From contig JASHSZ010000411.1 of the NCBI GenBank assembly GCA_030040815.1, forward strand, positions 1-6,558: DNA of 6,558 nt, in the 5' to 3' direction. A program made the translations under genes and the position numbers. Source of the DNA: Streptosporangiaceae bacterium. Its GTDB lineage: Bacteria; Actinomycetota; Actinomycetes; Streptosporangiales; Streptosporangiaceae. Within the stretch, counting starts at the first letter, position 1; the number at the start of each line of letters is the position of its first letter. Shown here piece after piece: positions 1 through 5,513 of this stretch. The notes under the pieces were generated by a model. The model did no database searches, was not told where the DNA came from, and saw only the letters and a list, made by a program, of their open reading frames with translations.

Positions 1-125
1 CGGATGCGGGCGCGCGAAAGTCCGGTCGCCACCAGGTCCGCATAAGTAGCGAACCCGGCTAACCGGGCGGCCAGCGCGCGGTTTCCTCCGTCCATGCCCC
101 ACAGGATGACGGGCAGGCCCGACAT
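1..125 (-). CDS. N-terminal fragment of a probable AbiEi-antitoxin-like / DUF559-type protein
   Basis: The minus strand reads an open frame from ATG at 125 to the left edge, giving 41 codons with no stop. After about ten residues comes MDGGNRALAARLAGFATYADL and then VATGLSRARIR. This pattern (a run of Ala/Arg helix, 'G..TY.DLVA.GLSR..I') resembles the short winged-helix N-terminus of the actinobacterial proteins annotated as type IV toxin-antitoxin AbiEi-family antitoxin domain or DUF559 proteins. Those often stand alone, without a toxin partner. The family start usually lies close to the MDG motif, so the second ATG at 95 is an equally good start. Neither ATG has a well-spaced Shine-Dalgarno: AGGTGGA lies only a base or so before ATG 125. 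Only the N-terminus is visible, so presence of the C-terminal nuclease-like domain cannot be judged. The family call is by motif memory only. Confidence 0.5.
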   Translation of the reverse strand, partial: MSGLPVILWGMDGGNRALAARLAGFATYADLVATGLSRARI

Positions 126-273
126 TCCACCTGTTCTGGCTCCGCATATCGGATCAAATCGGTGCGCCTGACAGCCACAAGAGGTGGGAAGTCTTCCACG
201 GCAACCCACGATAGCGGACGTATCGGATTTTTTCACCTAACCCCGAGCGCGCTGACGTGCGCAGCCATTCAGG

Positions 274-849
274 TCAGAGATCGCCAGTTGCACCCGACGG
301 CGGGGCCAGGTCCGCGCCTGCCCGTTGAACGCGCAGCCTGGCCCGCAGCGCCTCCCCCTTCGCCTGCGCCGTCGATCGCAGCCCAGCCTGGAACTCGGCC
401 ATGCGCTCGGACAGCACCGGATCACCGATGGCGAGGATGCGCACGGCGAGGAGCCCGGCGTTCCTGGCACCGCCGACGGCAACGGTCGCGACCGGGATGC
501 CGGCCGGCATCTGCACGATGGACAGCAGCGAGTCCAGGCCGTCCAGATGCTTGAGCGGGACCGGCACTCCGATCACCGGCAGGGTCGTTACCGCCGCCAG
601 CATTCCGGGCAGGTGCGCGGCGCCGCCGGCCCCTGCGATGATCACCCGGAGGCCACGGCCGGCCGCTGCCTGGCCGTACTCGATCATGTCCGCCGGCATC
701 CGGTGCGCGGAGACGACGTCGGCCGCGGAGGACACGCCGAACTCGTCCAGCACCTCGACAGCGGCCTGCATCACCGGCCAGTCTGAGTCGCTGCCCATCA
801 CCACGCCCACGACCGGCTGGTCGGCGGACCGGGCCTCCGCACCGGTCAC
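274..849 (-). CDS. purE: N5-carboxyaminoimidazole ribonucleotide mutase (class I PurE)
   Basis: PurE converts N5-CAIR to CAIR in cytosolic de novo purine synthesis, acting on the product of PurK. The 191-residue protein shows the family signatures in order: GSDSDW at 19-24 (nucleotide-phosphate binding), SAHR at 47-50 with the expected catalytic His49, [10 protein letters not shown] at 73-82, [12 protein letters not shown] at about 104-115 and VGGARNAG at 125-132. Everything up to about residue 171 looks complete. The last 20 or so residues ([16 protein letters not shown]) are a short non-conserved tail, making it a little longer than the usual 160-175 residues. The start is GTG at 849, which overlaps the purK TGA stop (GTGA, four bases), so translation is probably coupled to purK and no separate Shine-Dalgarno is needed. 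The presence of purK supports the bacterial two-enzyme route rather than the direct class II AIR carboxylase. Confidence 0.96.
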   Translation of the reverse strand: MTGAEARSADQPVVGVVMGSDSDWPVMQAAVEVLDEFGVSSAADVVSAHRMPADMIEYGQAAAGRGLRVIIAGAGGAAHLPGMLAAVTTLPVIGVPVPLKHLDGLDSLLSIVQMPAGIPVATVAVGGARNAGLLAVRILAIGDPVLSERMAEFQAGLRSTAQAKGEALRARLRVQRAGADLAPPSGATGDL

Positions 850-2036
850 GGTTCCTCGCTTCCCGTGGCGAGATAGCGCGCCGCTCGTGCCGCACGATCC
901 CTGACCTCGGCCATGTCGTCGCCGAGCGCGGTGACATGGCCGACCTTCCGCCCCGCCCGGACCGGCTTGCCATACAGCTGGACCTTGACCGCGGGATCCG
1001 CAGCCAACACGTGGTTCAGCTTGCCATGCAGGTCAGGGTCGTCAGCACCGAGCACATTGACCATCGCCACGCAGGGCGCGGTGAGTGCAGGCGCCCCGAG
1101 CGGGAGGTTCAGCACCGCGCGCAGATGCTGCTCGAACTGAGAGGTCCGGGCGCCCTCGATGGTCCAGTGGCCGCTGTTGTGCGGCCGCATCGCCAGTTCG
1201 TTTACCACCAGCCCGGCCCTTGTCTCGAACAGTTCGATGGCCAGGAGGCCGACGACGTCCAGATCCCTGGCCAGCCGGAGCCCCAGCCGCATGGCGTCCA
1301 CCGCGGTGTAATCGGCCAGCTCCGGCGCCGGCGCCAGCACCTCATGGCAGATCCCGTCCCGCTGGACAGTCTGCACGATCGGGTAGGCAGCACCGTGGCC
1401 CGATGGCGACCGGGCGATGAGGACCGCCAGTTCGCGCTCGAACGGCACGAACTCCTCCGCCAGCAGCGGCACCCCGTGGGCCAGCACGGCCGCGACCTCG
1501 GCGTAGCTGCGGCAGACCCAGACCCCGCGCCCGTCGTACCCGCCGGACACCGCCTTGAGCACCACGGGCCAGTCGGTCCGGTCGGCGATGTCCTCGACTT
1601 CAGCCTGGCTCTTCACCGCCTCGTACCAGGGGACAGGCACGCCGAGCTCGACCAGCCGCCGGCGCATGGCCAGCTTGTCCTGCGTCAGCCGCAACGCAGC
1701 AGGCGACGGATACACCGTGTGGCCAGCGCCCTCGAGCGCATCGAGCGCGCGCTGTGGCACGTGCTCGTGGTCGAAGGTGACCACGTCGCAGCCCGCGGCG
1801 AACGCCAGCAGGTCGTCGGCTGACCGGTAGTCGCCGACGGGTGCGTCCGCGCACACCTGGGCGGCGCTGTCGTCCGCAGCCGCGGCGAGTACCCGGAACC
1901 GGATGCCGAGCCCGACGGCCGCAGCGGCCGTCATCCGGGCCAGCTGCCCGGCTCCGACCATGCCAACAACAGGTGGCCGGGCCGAGGCCGCAGCCTCGAC
2001 CGACTCCGCCGTGGTGGGCGCACTCTGCTGCTTCAT
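846..2036 (-). CDS. purK: N5-carboxyaminoimidazole ribonucleotide synthase (PurK, ATP-grasp)
   Basis: PurK uses ATP and bicarbonate to carboxylate AIR to N5-CAIR, handed on to PurE. From the ATG at 2036 it has 396 residues. The N-terminal Rossmann-like domain opens with [11 protein letters not shown] (about 25-35), followed by TFDHEHVP (87-94), the form typical of actinobacterial PurK. The ATP-grasp part shows a glycine-rich loop, [13 protein letters not shown] (161-173), then [10 protein letters not shown] (194-203) and the hallmark [18 protein letters not shown] (279-296). The C-terminal domain has [14 protein letters not shown]. The frame stays open to an ATG at 2090, but those 18 extra residues are Arg-rich and unlike the family, so 2036 is preferred. 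No good Shine-Dalgarno precedes it; a TAGGCT box ten bases upstream could give a very short leader. The gene leads a tight purK-purE pair, with tetR upstream on the same strand. Confidence 0.95.
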   Translation of the reverse strand: MKQQSAPTTAESVEAAASARPPVVGMVGAGQLARMTAAAAVGLGIRFRVLAAAADDSAAQVCADAPVGDYRSADDLLAFAAGCDVVTFDHEHVPQRALDALEGAGHTVYPSPAALRLTQDKLAMRRRLVELGVPVPWYEAVKSQAEVEDIADRTDWPVVLKAVSGGYDGRGVWVCRSYAEVAAVLAHGVPLLAEEFVPFERELAVLIARSPSGHGAAYPIVQTVQRDGICHEVLAPAPELADYTAVDAMRLGLRLARDLDVVGLLAIELFETRAGLVVNELAMRPHNSGHWTIEGARTSQFEQHLRAVLNLPLGAPALTAPCVAMVNVLGADDPDLHGKLNHVLAADPAVKVQLYGKPVRAGRKVGHVTALGDDMAEVRDRAARAARYLATGSEEP

Positions 2037-2042
2037 TACGTG

Positions 2043-2055
2043 CCGTAGCCTACGG
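2043..2055. promoter_or_regulatory. 13-base palindrome just upstream of purK, possible operator/-10 region
   Basis: The stretch is CCGTAG-C-CTACGG, two perfect 6-base arms around one central base. It lies 7-19 bases before the preferred purK ATG, in the 68-base gap between tetR and purK. Read on the minus strand it contains TAGGCT (2052 to 2047), which fits a TANNNT -10 box with ten bases to the ATG; I see no convincing -35. A repressor bound here would cover that box. The regulator is unknown. It could also be a chance palindrome in GC-rich DNA. Confidence 0.3.
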
Positions 2056-2104
2056 GCCAGCCGTCGGTGCCCTAGGCGGCGGCCAACCATGGTCGGGAGC
2101 CGGT

Positions 2105-2734
2105 CTACCCCCGCGGTGACCCGGACGACTGCCTCTCGAGGCGGTCGAATGCGCGCCCCAGGTGGCGCGGGATCGTGTGCGGGTCGTCACCAGACTCGGC
2201 TTGAGCGGCATAGAAGCAGGCCAGACCCAGCTCGGCCGCCTGCCGGGCAATGACCGGGTCGGCGCCCCAGCCGAGGAGCTGTGCGGTCAGCAGATCGGCA
2301 TAGCGGCGCTGTTTGACCAGGCTTCGGGCGTAGAGCTCCGGATGCTGCCGCACGAGACGCTGGTGCAATTCGTAGTCGACGGGGTCCGAGGTGATGTGCG
2401 TGACGAATGCGGTCACGATCGCCCGCACGCTGCGAAGCGCTGCCGGGAGCGACGAGCCGATGGCGGTGCCCGGCACCCCGACGCCGGTCACGGCCGCTAC
2501 GGACTCCTGCTGGGGGTCTGGGAAGAGCACCTCCTGCTTGTCCCCGAAGTACCGGAAGAAGGTCGTCCGGCCGACCTCGGCCCGCTCGGCGATCTCGGTG
2601 ACACTGACCTGGTCAAACCCGCGTTCACTGAACAACTCGAGGGCGGCCGTGCGGATCGCTTGTTCAGCGCGCCGCCGCTTACGGTCCCGGAGCGATCCGC
2701 GCTGGTCAACGCCGCCTGCCATGGCGCCCAGCAT
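2105..2734 (-). CDS. TetR/AcrR-family transcriptional repressor
   Basis: This is a 209-residue one-component regulator if started at ATG 2734, or 205 residues from ATG 2722. ATG 2734 is slightly favoured because AGAG sits about five bases upstream. The N-terminal TetR DNA-binding domain is clear: AIRTAALELFSERGFDQVSV, then the helix-turn-helix TEIAERAEVGRTTFFRYFGDK and EVLF. The rest is a helical, poorly conserved ligand/dimerisation domain (for example AFVTHITSDPVDYELHQRLV and AAELGLACFYAAQAE), so the ligand cannot be predicted. It is divergent from the NTF2-like gene. Their shared 74-base intergenic region contains a palindrome lying inside the partner's promoter, so it most likely represses that gene, and probably itself, until a ligand binds. 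A minus-strand promoter is not clear; TTGGTA, 18 bases, TAGATT is a weak candidate. purK lies downstream on the same strand, so read-through is possible. Confidence 0.9.
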   Translation of the reverse strand: MLGAMAGGVDQRGSLRDRKRRRAEQAIRTAALELFSERGFDQVSVTEIAERAEVGRTTFFRYFGDKQEVLFPDPQQESVAAVTGVGVPGTAIGSSLPAALRSVRAIVTAFVTHITSDPVDYELHQRLVRQHPELYARSLVKQRRYADLLTAQLLGWGADPVIARQAAELGLACFYAAQAESGDDPHTIPRHLGRAFDRLERQSSGSPRG

Positions 2735-2742
2735 ACCGTCTC

Positions 2743-2771
2743 TTGACACCAAGATCCGATCGGAATCTAAT
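2743..2771 (+). promoter_or_regulatory. Sigma-70-type promoter for the NTF2-like gene
   Basis: A perfect TTGACA (2743-2748) is followed after exactly 17 bases by TCTAAT (2766-2771), one mismatch from TATAAT. Such a close match is uncommon in a high-GC actinomycete and suggests a strong promoter that needs tight repression. Start of transcription is expected near 2778, leaving a leader of about 30 bases before the ATG at 2809. The whole intergenic stretch is visibly more AT-rich than the flanking genes. Confidence 0.75.
2755..2764. promoter_or_regulatory. Candidate TetR operator: perfect palindrome in the promoter spacer
   Basis: TCCGATCGGA is a perfect 10-base inverted repeat. The symmetry continues outward imperfectly: AGAT on the left and AATCT on the right match if one base is skipped. 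It lies wholly within the 17-base spacer between the -35 and -10 boxes of the plus-strand promoter. A TetR dimer bound here would block RNA polymerase directly. The location beside a divergent tetR gene is the main support; binding itself is inferred. Confidence 0.6.
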
Positions 2772-2797
2772 ACTAAAAGGAACTGAGTACCAAAACT

Positions 2798-2803
2798 GGA
2801 GAA
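2798..2803 (+). promoter_or_regulatory. Ribosome binding site fixing the NTF2-like start
   Basis: GGAGAA is followed by five bases and then ATG at 2809. This selects 2809 over the upstream in-frame ATG-less extension back to 2743 (ACG... region), most of which would lie within the promoter itself. Confidence 0.75.
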
Positions 2804-2808
2804 GCTTC

Positions 2809-3303
2809 ATGAGCACTGAGTCAGACGTAGCTGCGGCTACCAATCGATTCCTCGACCTGCTCGAAGCCGGAGACCGCGCCGGAGTCGGCAGGATGCTCCA
2901 TCCCGAAGTGGTCTGGAGCGCCCTGATGACGGCTAGCGGGGATGCGGGCGACGCCGAGCGAGTTGAGGGAATCGCGGCGTTTGTCGGGCGCGTCAACTCG
3001 ATCGCCGGTCTGCAGCGCTCTGCTCGTTTTGCGGACAGGCGGGTGACTACCTCCGCCGACGGACTGACGACCTTCGTGCAGACCCGGGGCGACTTCCGCA
3101 CCACCGACGGCAGGCCGTATCGCAACGTCTACGTGTTCCGCTTCGACTGGCGCGACGGCCGGATCGTGAGCTGGGAGGAGTACGCAAACCCCATCACCAT
3201 CCTCCGCACGTTCCCGGCCGAGTACGCCGAGCACCTCCGTTCGTTGACCGGGTTAGTCCCCGGCCAGCGTGGGCGGGCATCCCCGGCGGCGGCGGCCGAC
3301 TAG
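2809..3303 (+). CDS. NTF2-like / SnoaL-fold small protein
   Basis: The 164-residue protein looks like a member of the NTF2-like superfamily (SnoaL-like type), a cone-shaped alpha+beta fold used for small-molecule binding, isomerisation or hydrolysis. Supporting features: an N-terminal helix VAAATNRFLDLLEAGD followed by HPEVVWSA, and the late strands GRPYRNVYVFRFDWRDGRI (101-119) and EEYANP (123-128), which are the usual closing signature of the family. There is no signal peptide or membrane segment, so it is probably cytosolic. The substrate is unknown. The last 16 residues are a low-complexity Pro/Ala/Gly tail likely outside the fold. The gene has its own strong promoter and Shine-Dalgarno and is divergent from tetR, suggesting an inducible role such as degradation or detoxification of the TetR ligand. 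Its TAG stop overlaps the opposing kinase stop at CTAG. Confidence 0.85.
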   Translation: MSTESDVAAATNRFLDLLEAGDRAGVGRMLHPEVVWSALMTASGDAGDAERVEGIAAFVGRVNSIAGLQRSARFADRRVTTSADGLTTFVQTRGDFRTTDGRPYRNVYVFRFDWRDGRIVSWEEYANPITILRTFPAEYAEHLRSLTGLVPGQRGRASPAAAAD

Positions 3304-4610
3304 GCGGGGCCGGCCACCGCGGGCTGCTCCTCGGCGTCCGCCGTCGCGTGCGGCAGGAACAGCGCGAACACGGCCGGCCGCGGCCGGACGAGCACAACCT
3401 GGCCGCCGTCCGCCGCGGCGATCGACCGGGCCAGCGCAAGGCCCAAGCCGGTGCCGTTGGGCGACCCGCTGACGCTCCGCTCGAAGATCCGCGGCGCGAG
3501 CTCCGCAGGAACGCCGCCGCCCTCGTCCCTGACCTCGATCACGACGGACCGCCGGGTCCGCGAGGTCCGGATCGTCACCGTGCCCGCGCCATGTACCAGC
3601 GCGTTGTCCAGCAGCGTCGCGATGACCTGGGCGGCACCGCCGGGCGTCGCGAACGCGAACAACCCTTTCTCGCCCGCGACGGCAAGCCGCCTGTTCAGCC
3701 GCCGGAACGCCGGCTCCCACTCGATGAGCTGCTGGCCCACGATCTCATCGACGCTGGCCACGGTGGGCGATCCGGCCGACGGCCGGCGGGCGCGGCCGAG
3801 TAGCTGGCCGACCACGTCGGCGAGCCGCTCGGTCTGGGTTAGCGCCGCCGCGCCTTCTTCCCGGACCACGTCGGGGAAGTCGGCGGCCGCCATCATCTCC
3901 TCCAGCCGCATGGAAAGCGCCGTCAGCGGCGTCCTGAGCTGGTGGGATGCGTCGATGGCGAAGTCGCGCTCGGCCGACAGCAGGTCATTGATCCGCCGGG
4001 CGGAGCCGTCCAGGCCCTCAGCGACCCGGTCCAGCTCCTGGATCCCGTACCGCCGGCCGAGCGGGCCAGTATCCCCGAGGCCCAGTCGGTCGGCCGCGCG
4101 GGCCAGATCCTCGAGCGGCCGGGCGAGCCGTCGGGCGTACAGCAGCCCGAGCACGACCGCGATGCCGACCGCCGCCAGGGCAACGGCACCGATGAGCAGC
4201 AGTTCCGTGGCGAGACTGCCGGACAGGTAGCTGTCGTCCGCCTCGACGGTGACGGCGAACAGCGGAACGCTGGGGTCGCTGTTGTCCTGACCCTCGGTTA
4301 CGGTCTCCGCTCGGTAGTCCCGTGCCCCCGGCCAGACGCCGGTCTTCGCGAGGACCCTGCCGTTCTGCTGGACGACGACGTACCTGCCGGTGAGGGCGCG
4401 GCCGAGCTGCGCGGCGTAGCTGGCGTCAATCGGCTGCTGGGCCTGCCAGCGCTGGTACAGGTTCGTGGCCAGCACCTGCGCGTCCCGGTGCAGCGCCTGG
4501 GTCGCGTCATCGACCTGCAGCCGACCCAGCACGAAGCCGAGCGGGATGCCGAGCGCCAGCACGGCCGCGATCGCGACCGCCACCATGGAGATCAGCAGCC
4601 GCCGTTGCAT
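3300..4610 (-). CDS. Two-component sensor histidine kinase (HAMP type)
   Basis: This 436-residue membrane kinase follows the response regulator gene. Order of parts: transmembrane helix 1 at about 5-29; an extracytoplasmic sensor region of roughly 100 residues (30-132) with no recognisable fold; transmembrane helix 2 at about 133-159; a HAMP linker (ARRLARPLEDLARAAD, about 159-210); the dimerisation/phosphoacceptor helix FAIDASHQLRTPLTAL with His223; then the ATPase domain with N box LLDNALVHG (Asn336), G1 box RDEGGGVP (361-368), F box RIFERS (374-379) and G2 box GTGLGLALA (386-394). All catalytic motifs are intact. ATG 4610 has GGGAG eight bases upstream. The signal is not predictable. It presumably phosphorylates the adjacent regulator. 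The C-terminal 15 or so residues are an Ala/Glu/Pro tail. Its stop is shared with the convergent NTF2-like gene, leaving no intergenic terminator. Confidence 0.95.
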   Translation of the reverse strand: MQRRLLISMVAVAIAAVLALGIPLGFVLGRLQVDDATQALHRDAQVLATNLYQRWQAQQPIDASYAAQLGRALTGRYVVVQQNGRVLAKTGVWPGARDYRAETVTEGQDNSDPSVPLFAVTVEADDSYLSGSLATELLLIGAVALAAVGIAVVLGLLYARRLARPLEDLARAADRLGLGDTGPLGRRYGIQELDRVAEGLDGSARRINDLLSAERDFAIDASHQLRTPLTALSMRLEEMMAAADFPDVVREEGAAALTQTERLADVVGQLLGRARRPSAGSPTVASVDEIVGQQLIEWEPAFRRLNRRLAVAGEKGLFAFATPGGAAQVIATLLDNALVHGAGTVTIRTSRTRRSVVIEVRDEGGGVPAELAPRIFERSVSGSPNGTGLGLALARSIAAADGGQVVLVRPRPAVFALFLPHATADAEEQPAVAGPA

Positions 4611-4618
4611 TGCCTATG

Positions 4619-4623
4619 CTCCC
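4619..4623 (-). promoter_or_regulatory. Ribosome binding site of the sensor kinase gene
   Basis: GGGAG on the minus strand lies eight bases before the kinase ATG at 4610, within the 52-base gap after the response regulator stop. This supports the chosen start. No promoter or hairpin is evident in the gap, consistent with co-transcription from the regulator. Confidence 0.65.
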
Positions 4624-4662
4624 GGCTGTCTGGGCCTGCCACCATAAACCTCAGCAGGAAGA

Positions 4663-5334
4663 CTAGTCGCCGCGCTCGAACCTGAAGCCGACGCCGCGGA
4701 CCGTGGTGATGTACTGCGGGTTGTGCGCGTCGTCGCCGAGCTTGCGGCGCAGCCACGAGACGTGCATGTCGAGCGTCTTCGTCGAGCCCCACCACTTGGA
4801 GTCCCACACCTGGCGCATGATCTGCTCGCGCGTCACCACCTTGCCCGCCTCCGCGACCATGAGCGCAAGCAGGTCGAACTCCTTGGACGTCAGCTCGATC
4901 TCGGTCTCCCCGAGCCACGCCCGGCGAGCGTCGGTATCCACCCGGACGCCCTGTACGGTCTTGGTCTCCGATGCCCCGCGGCGCAGCAGCGCCCTGACCC
5001 TGGCGAGCAGCTCGGCCAGTCGGAATGGCTTGGTCACGTAGTCGTCAGCACCGGCATCGAGCCCGATGACGGTGTCCACCTCGTCCGCGCGGGCAGTCAG
5101 GATGAGCACCGGAACCGCCTGCCCCGCGGATCTGATCCGACGGCAGACTTCGAGGCCGTCGATCTTGGGCAGGCCGATGTCGAGAACGATGAGGTCGATG
5201 CCGCCGTTCCTGGCAGCCTCCAGCGTGCCGGGGCCGTCGGCCGCCACGTCAACGTCATAGCCCTCGCGCCGCAGCGCACGGGCAAGCGGCTCGGAGATCG
5301 CCGGATCATCCTCGGCGAGCAAAACGCTGGTCAT
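4663..5334 (-). CDS. OmpR/PhoB-family response regulator
   Basis: This 223-residue cytosolic DNA-binding regulator is the first gene of the two-component operon. The receiver domain (1-117) has the acidic pocket Glu8-Asp9-Asp10, phospho-acceptor Asp52 in LIVLDIGLPKIDG, Thr80 in LILTAR and Lys102 in YVTKPF. After a short linker, a winged-helix Trans_reg_C domain runs from about 128 to 221, with ELTSKEFDLLALM, the recognition-helix region STKTLDMHVSWLRRKLG and the closing hairpin TTVRGVGFRFE. It is full length for the family. The WWGSTKTLD form of the loop is common among actinobacterial regulators paired with HAMP kinases. The ATG at 5334 has no clear Shine-Dalgarno but has a TACCAT box seven bases upstream, suggesting a leaderless message. 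The target genes are not evident. Confidence 0.95.
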   Translation of the reverse strand: MTSVLLAEDDPAISEPLARALRREGYDVDVAADGPGTLEAARNGGIDLIVLDIGLPKIDGLEVCRRIRSAGQAVPVLILTARADEVDTVIGLDAGADDYVTKPFRLAELLARVRALLRRGASETKTVQGVRVDTDARRAWLGETEIELTSKEFDLLALMVAEAGKVVTREQIMRQVWDSKWWGSTKTLDMHVSWLRRKLGDDAHNPQYITTVRGVGFRFERGD

Positions 5335-5341
5335 GTCATTG

Positions 5342-5347
5342 ATGGTA
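5342..5347 (-). promoter_or_regulatory. Possible -10 box for leaderless response-regulator mRNA
   Basis: The minus strand reads TACCAT, then seven bases, then the regulator ATG at 5334. A TANNNT box about seven bases before the start codon is the usual arrangement of leaderless actinobacterial transcripts, and no Shine-Dalgarno is visible. No convincing -35 lies 17-18 bases upstream. A second TANNNT box (TAGATT, 5430 to 5425) could instead start a leader of about 84 bases. Confidence 0.35.
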
Positions 5348-5469
5348 GGGCCGATCCAGCCAATCTCAGCCCGCTACACGCCCCGCGACCGATGTCTTGG
5401 CGCCCACTTGACCTTGCGCTGCGTAATCTAATGCATTCATCTAGTAACGGAACGGCGGAAGCCTGGCGC

Positions 5470-5497
5470 CCTCCGGACGGCTGACGCCGTCCGGAGG
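5470..5497 (-). terminator. GC-rich hairpin terminator after the carboxyltransferase gene
   Basis: CTCCGGACGGC (5471-5481), a TGAC loop (5482-5485) and GCCGTCCGGAG (5486-5496) form a perfect 11-base-pair stem, extended to 12 by C5470-G5497. On the minus strand the hairpin begins 16 bases after the carboxyltransferase TGA at 5514. There is no T-tract on the exit side, so it would be a hairpin-only terminator of the kind often seen in actinomycetes. It separates this gene from the downstream two-component operon. The stem is symmetric, so it could also act on the plus strand, but no plus-strand gene ends here. Confidence 0.7.
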
Positions 5498-5513
5498 CCC
5501 AGCTGGTCACCAC

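Noticed and set aside
184..199. Imperfect inverted repeat GTGGGAAG-T-CTTCCAC in the gap between purE and the left-edge gene
   Set aside because: One arm has an unpaired G and no promoter boxes could be placed around it. It may be an operator for the edge gene but the sequence alone does not support this. The rest of the gap 126-273 shows nothing clear.
209..233. Stem CGATA/TATCG followed by six T residues, on the plus strand
   Set aside because: The stem is only five base pairs with a 7-base loop, and no plus-strand gene ends before it. On the minus strand, where purE ends, the T-run would be on the wrong side. Too weak to call a terminator.
936..1823. Long plus-strand open frame (295 codons) opposite purK
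   Set aside because: It is a GC-skew shadow of purK: composition is Arg/His/Pro-rich with no family motif, while the minus strand encodes a complete PurK.
2037..2090. N-terminal extension of purK to the ATG at 2090
   Set aside because: The 18 added residues are Arg-rich and unlike any PurK N-terminus. They would be encoded across the palindrome and intergenic gap after tetR. ATG 2036 places the [11 protein letters not shown] motif at a normal distance.
3942..4685. Long plus-strand open frame (247 codons) opposite the kinase
   Set aside because: It is antisense to a fully motif-supported histidine kinase and shows no recognisable domain, as expected for shadow frames in GC-rich DNA.
5408..5432. 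Plus-strand TTGACC followed by TCTAAT
   Set aside because: The spacer is only 13 bases, too short for a sigma-70 promoter, and no plus-strand gene follows.
5331..5513. 60-codon minus-strand open frame between the carboxyltransferase and the response regulator
   Set aside because: It spans the hairpin and likely promoter region, starts right at the upstream gene's end, and shows no Shine-Dalgarno or protein-like composition.
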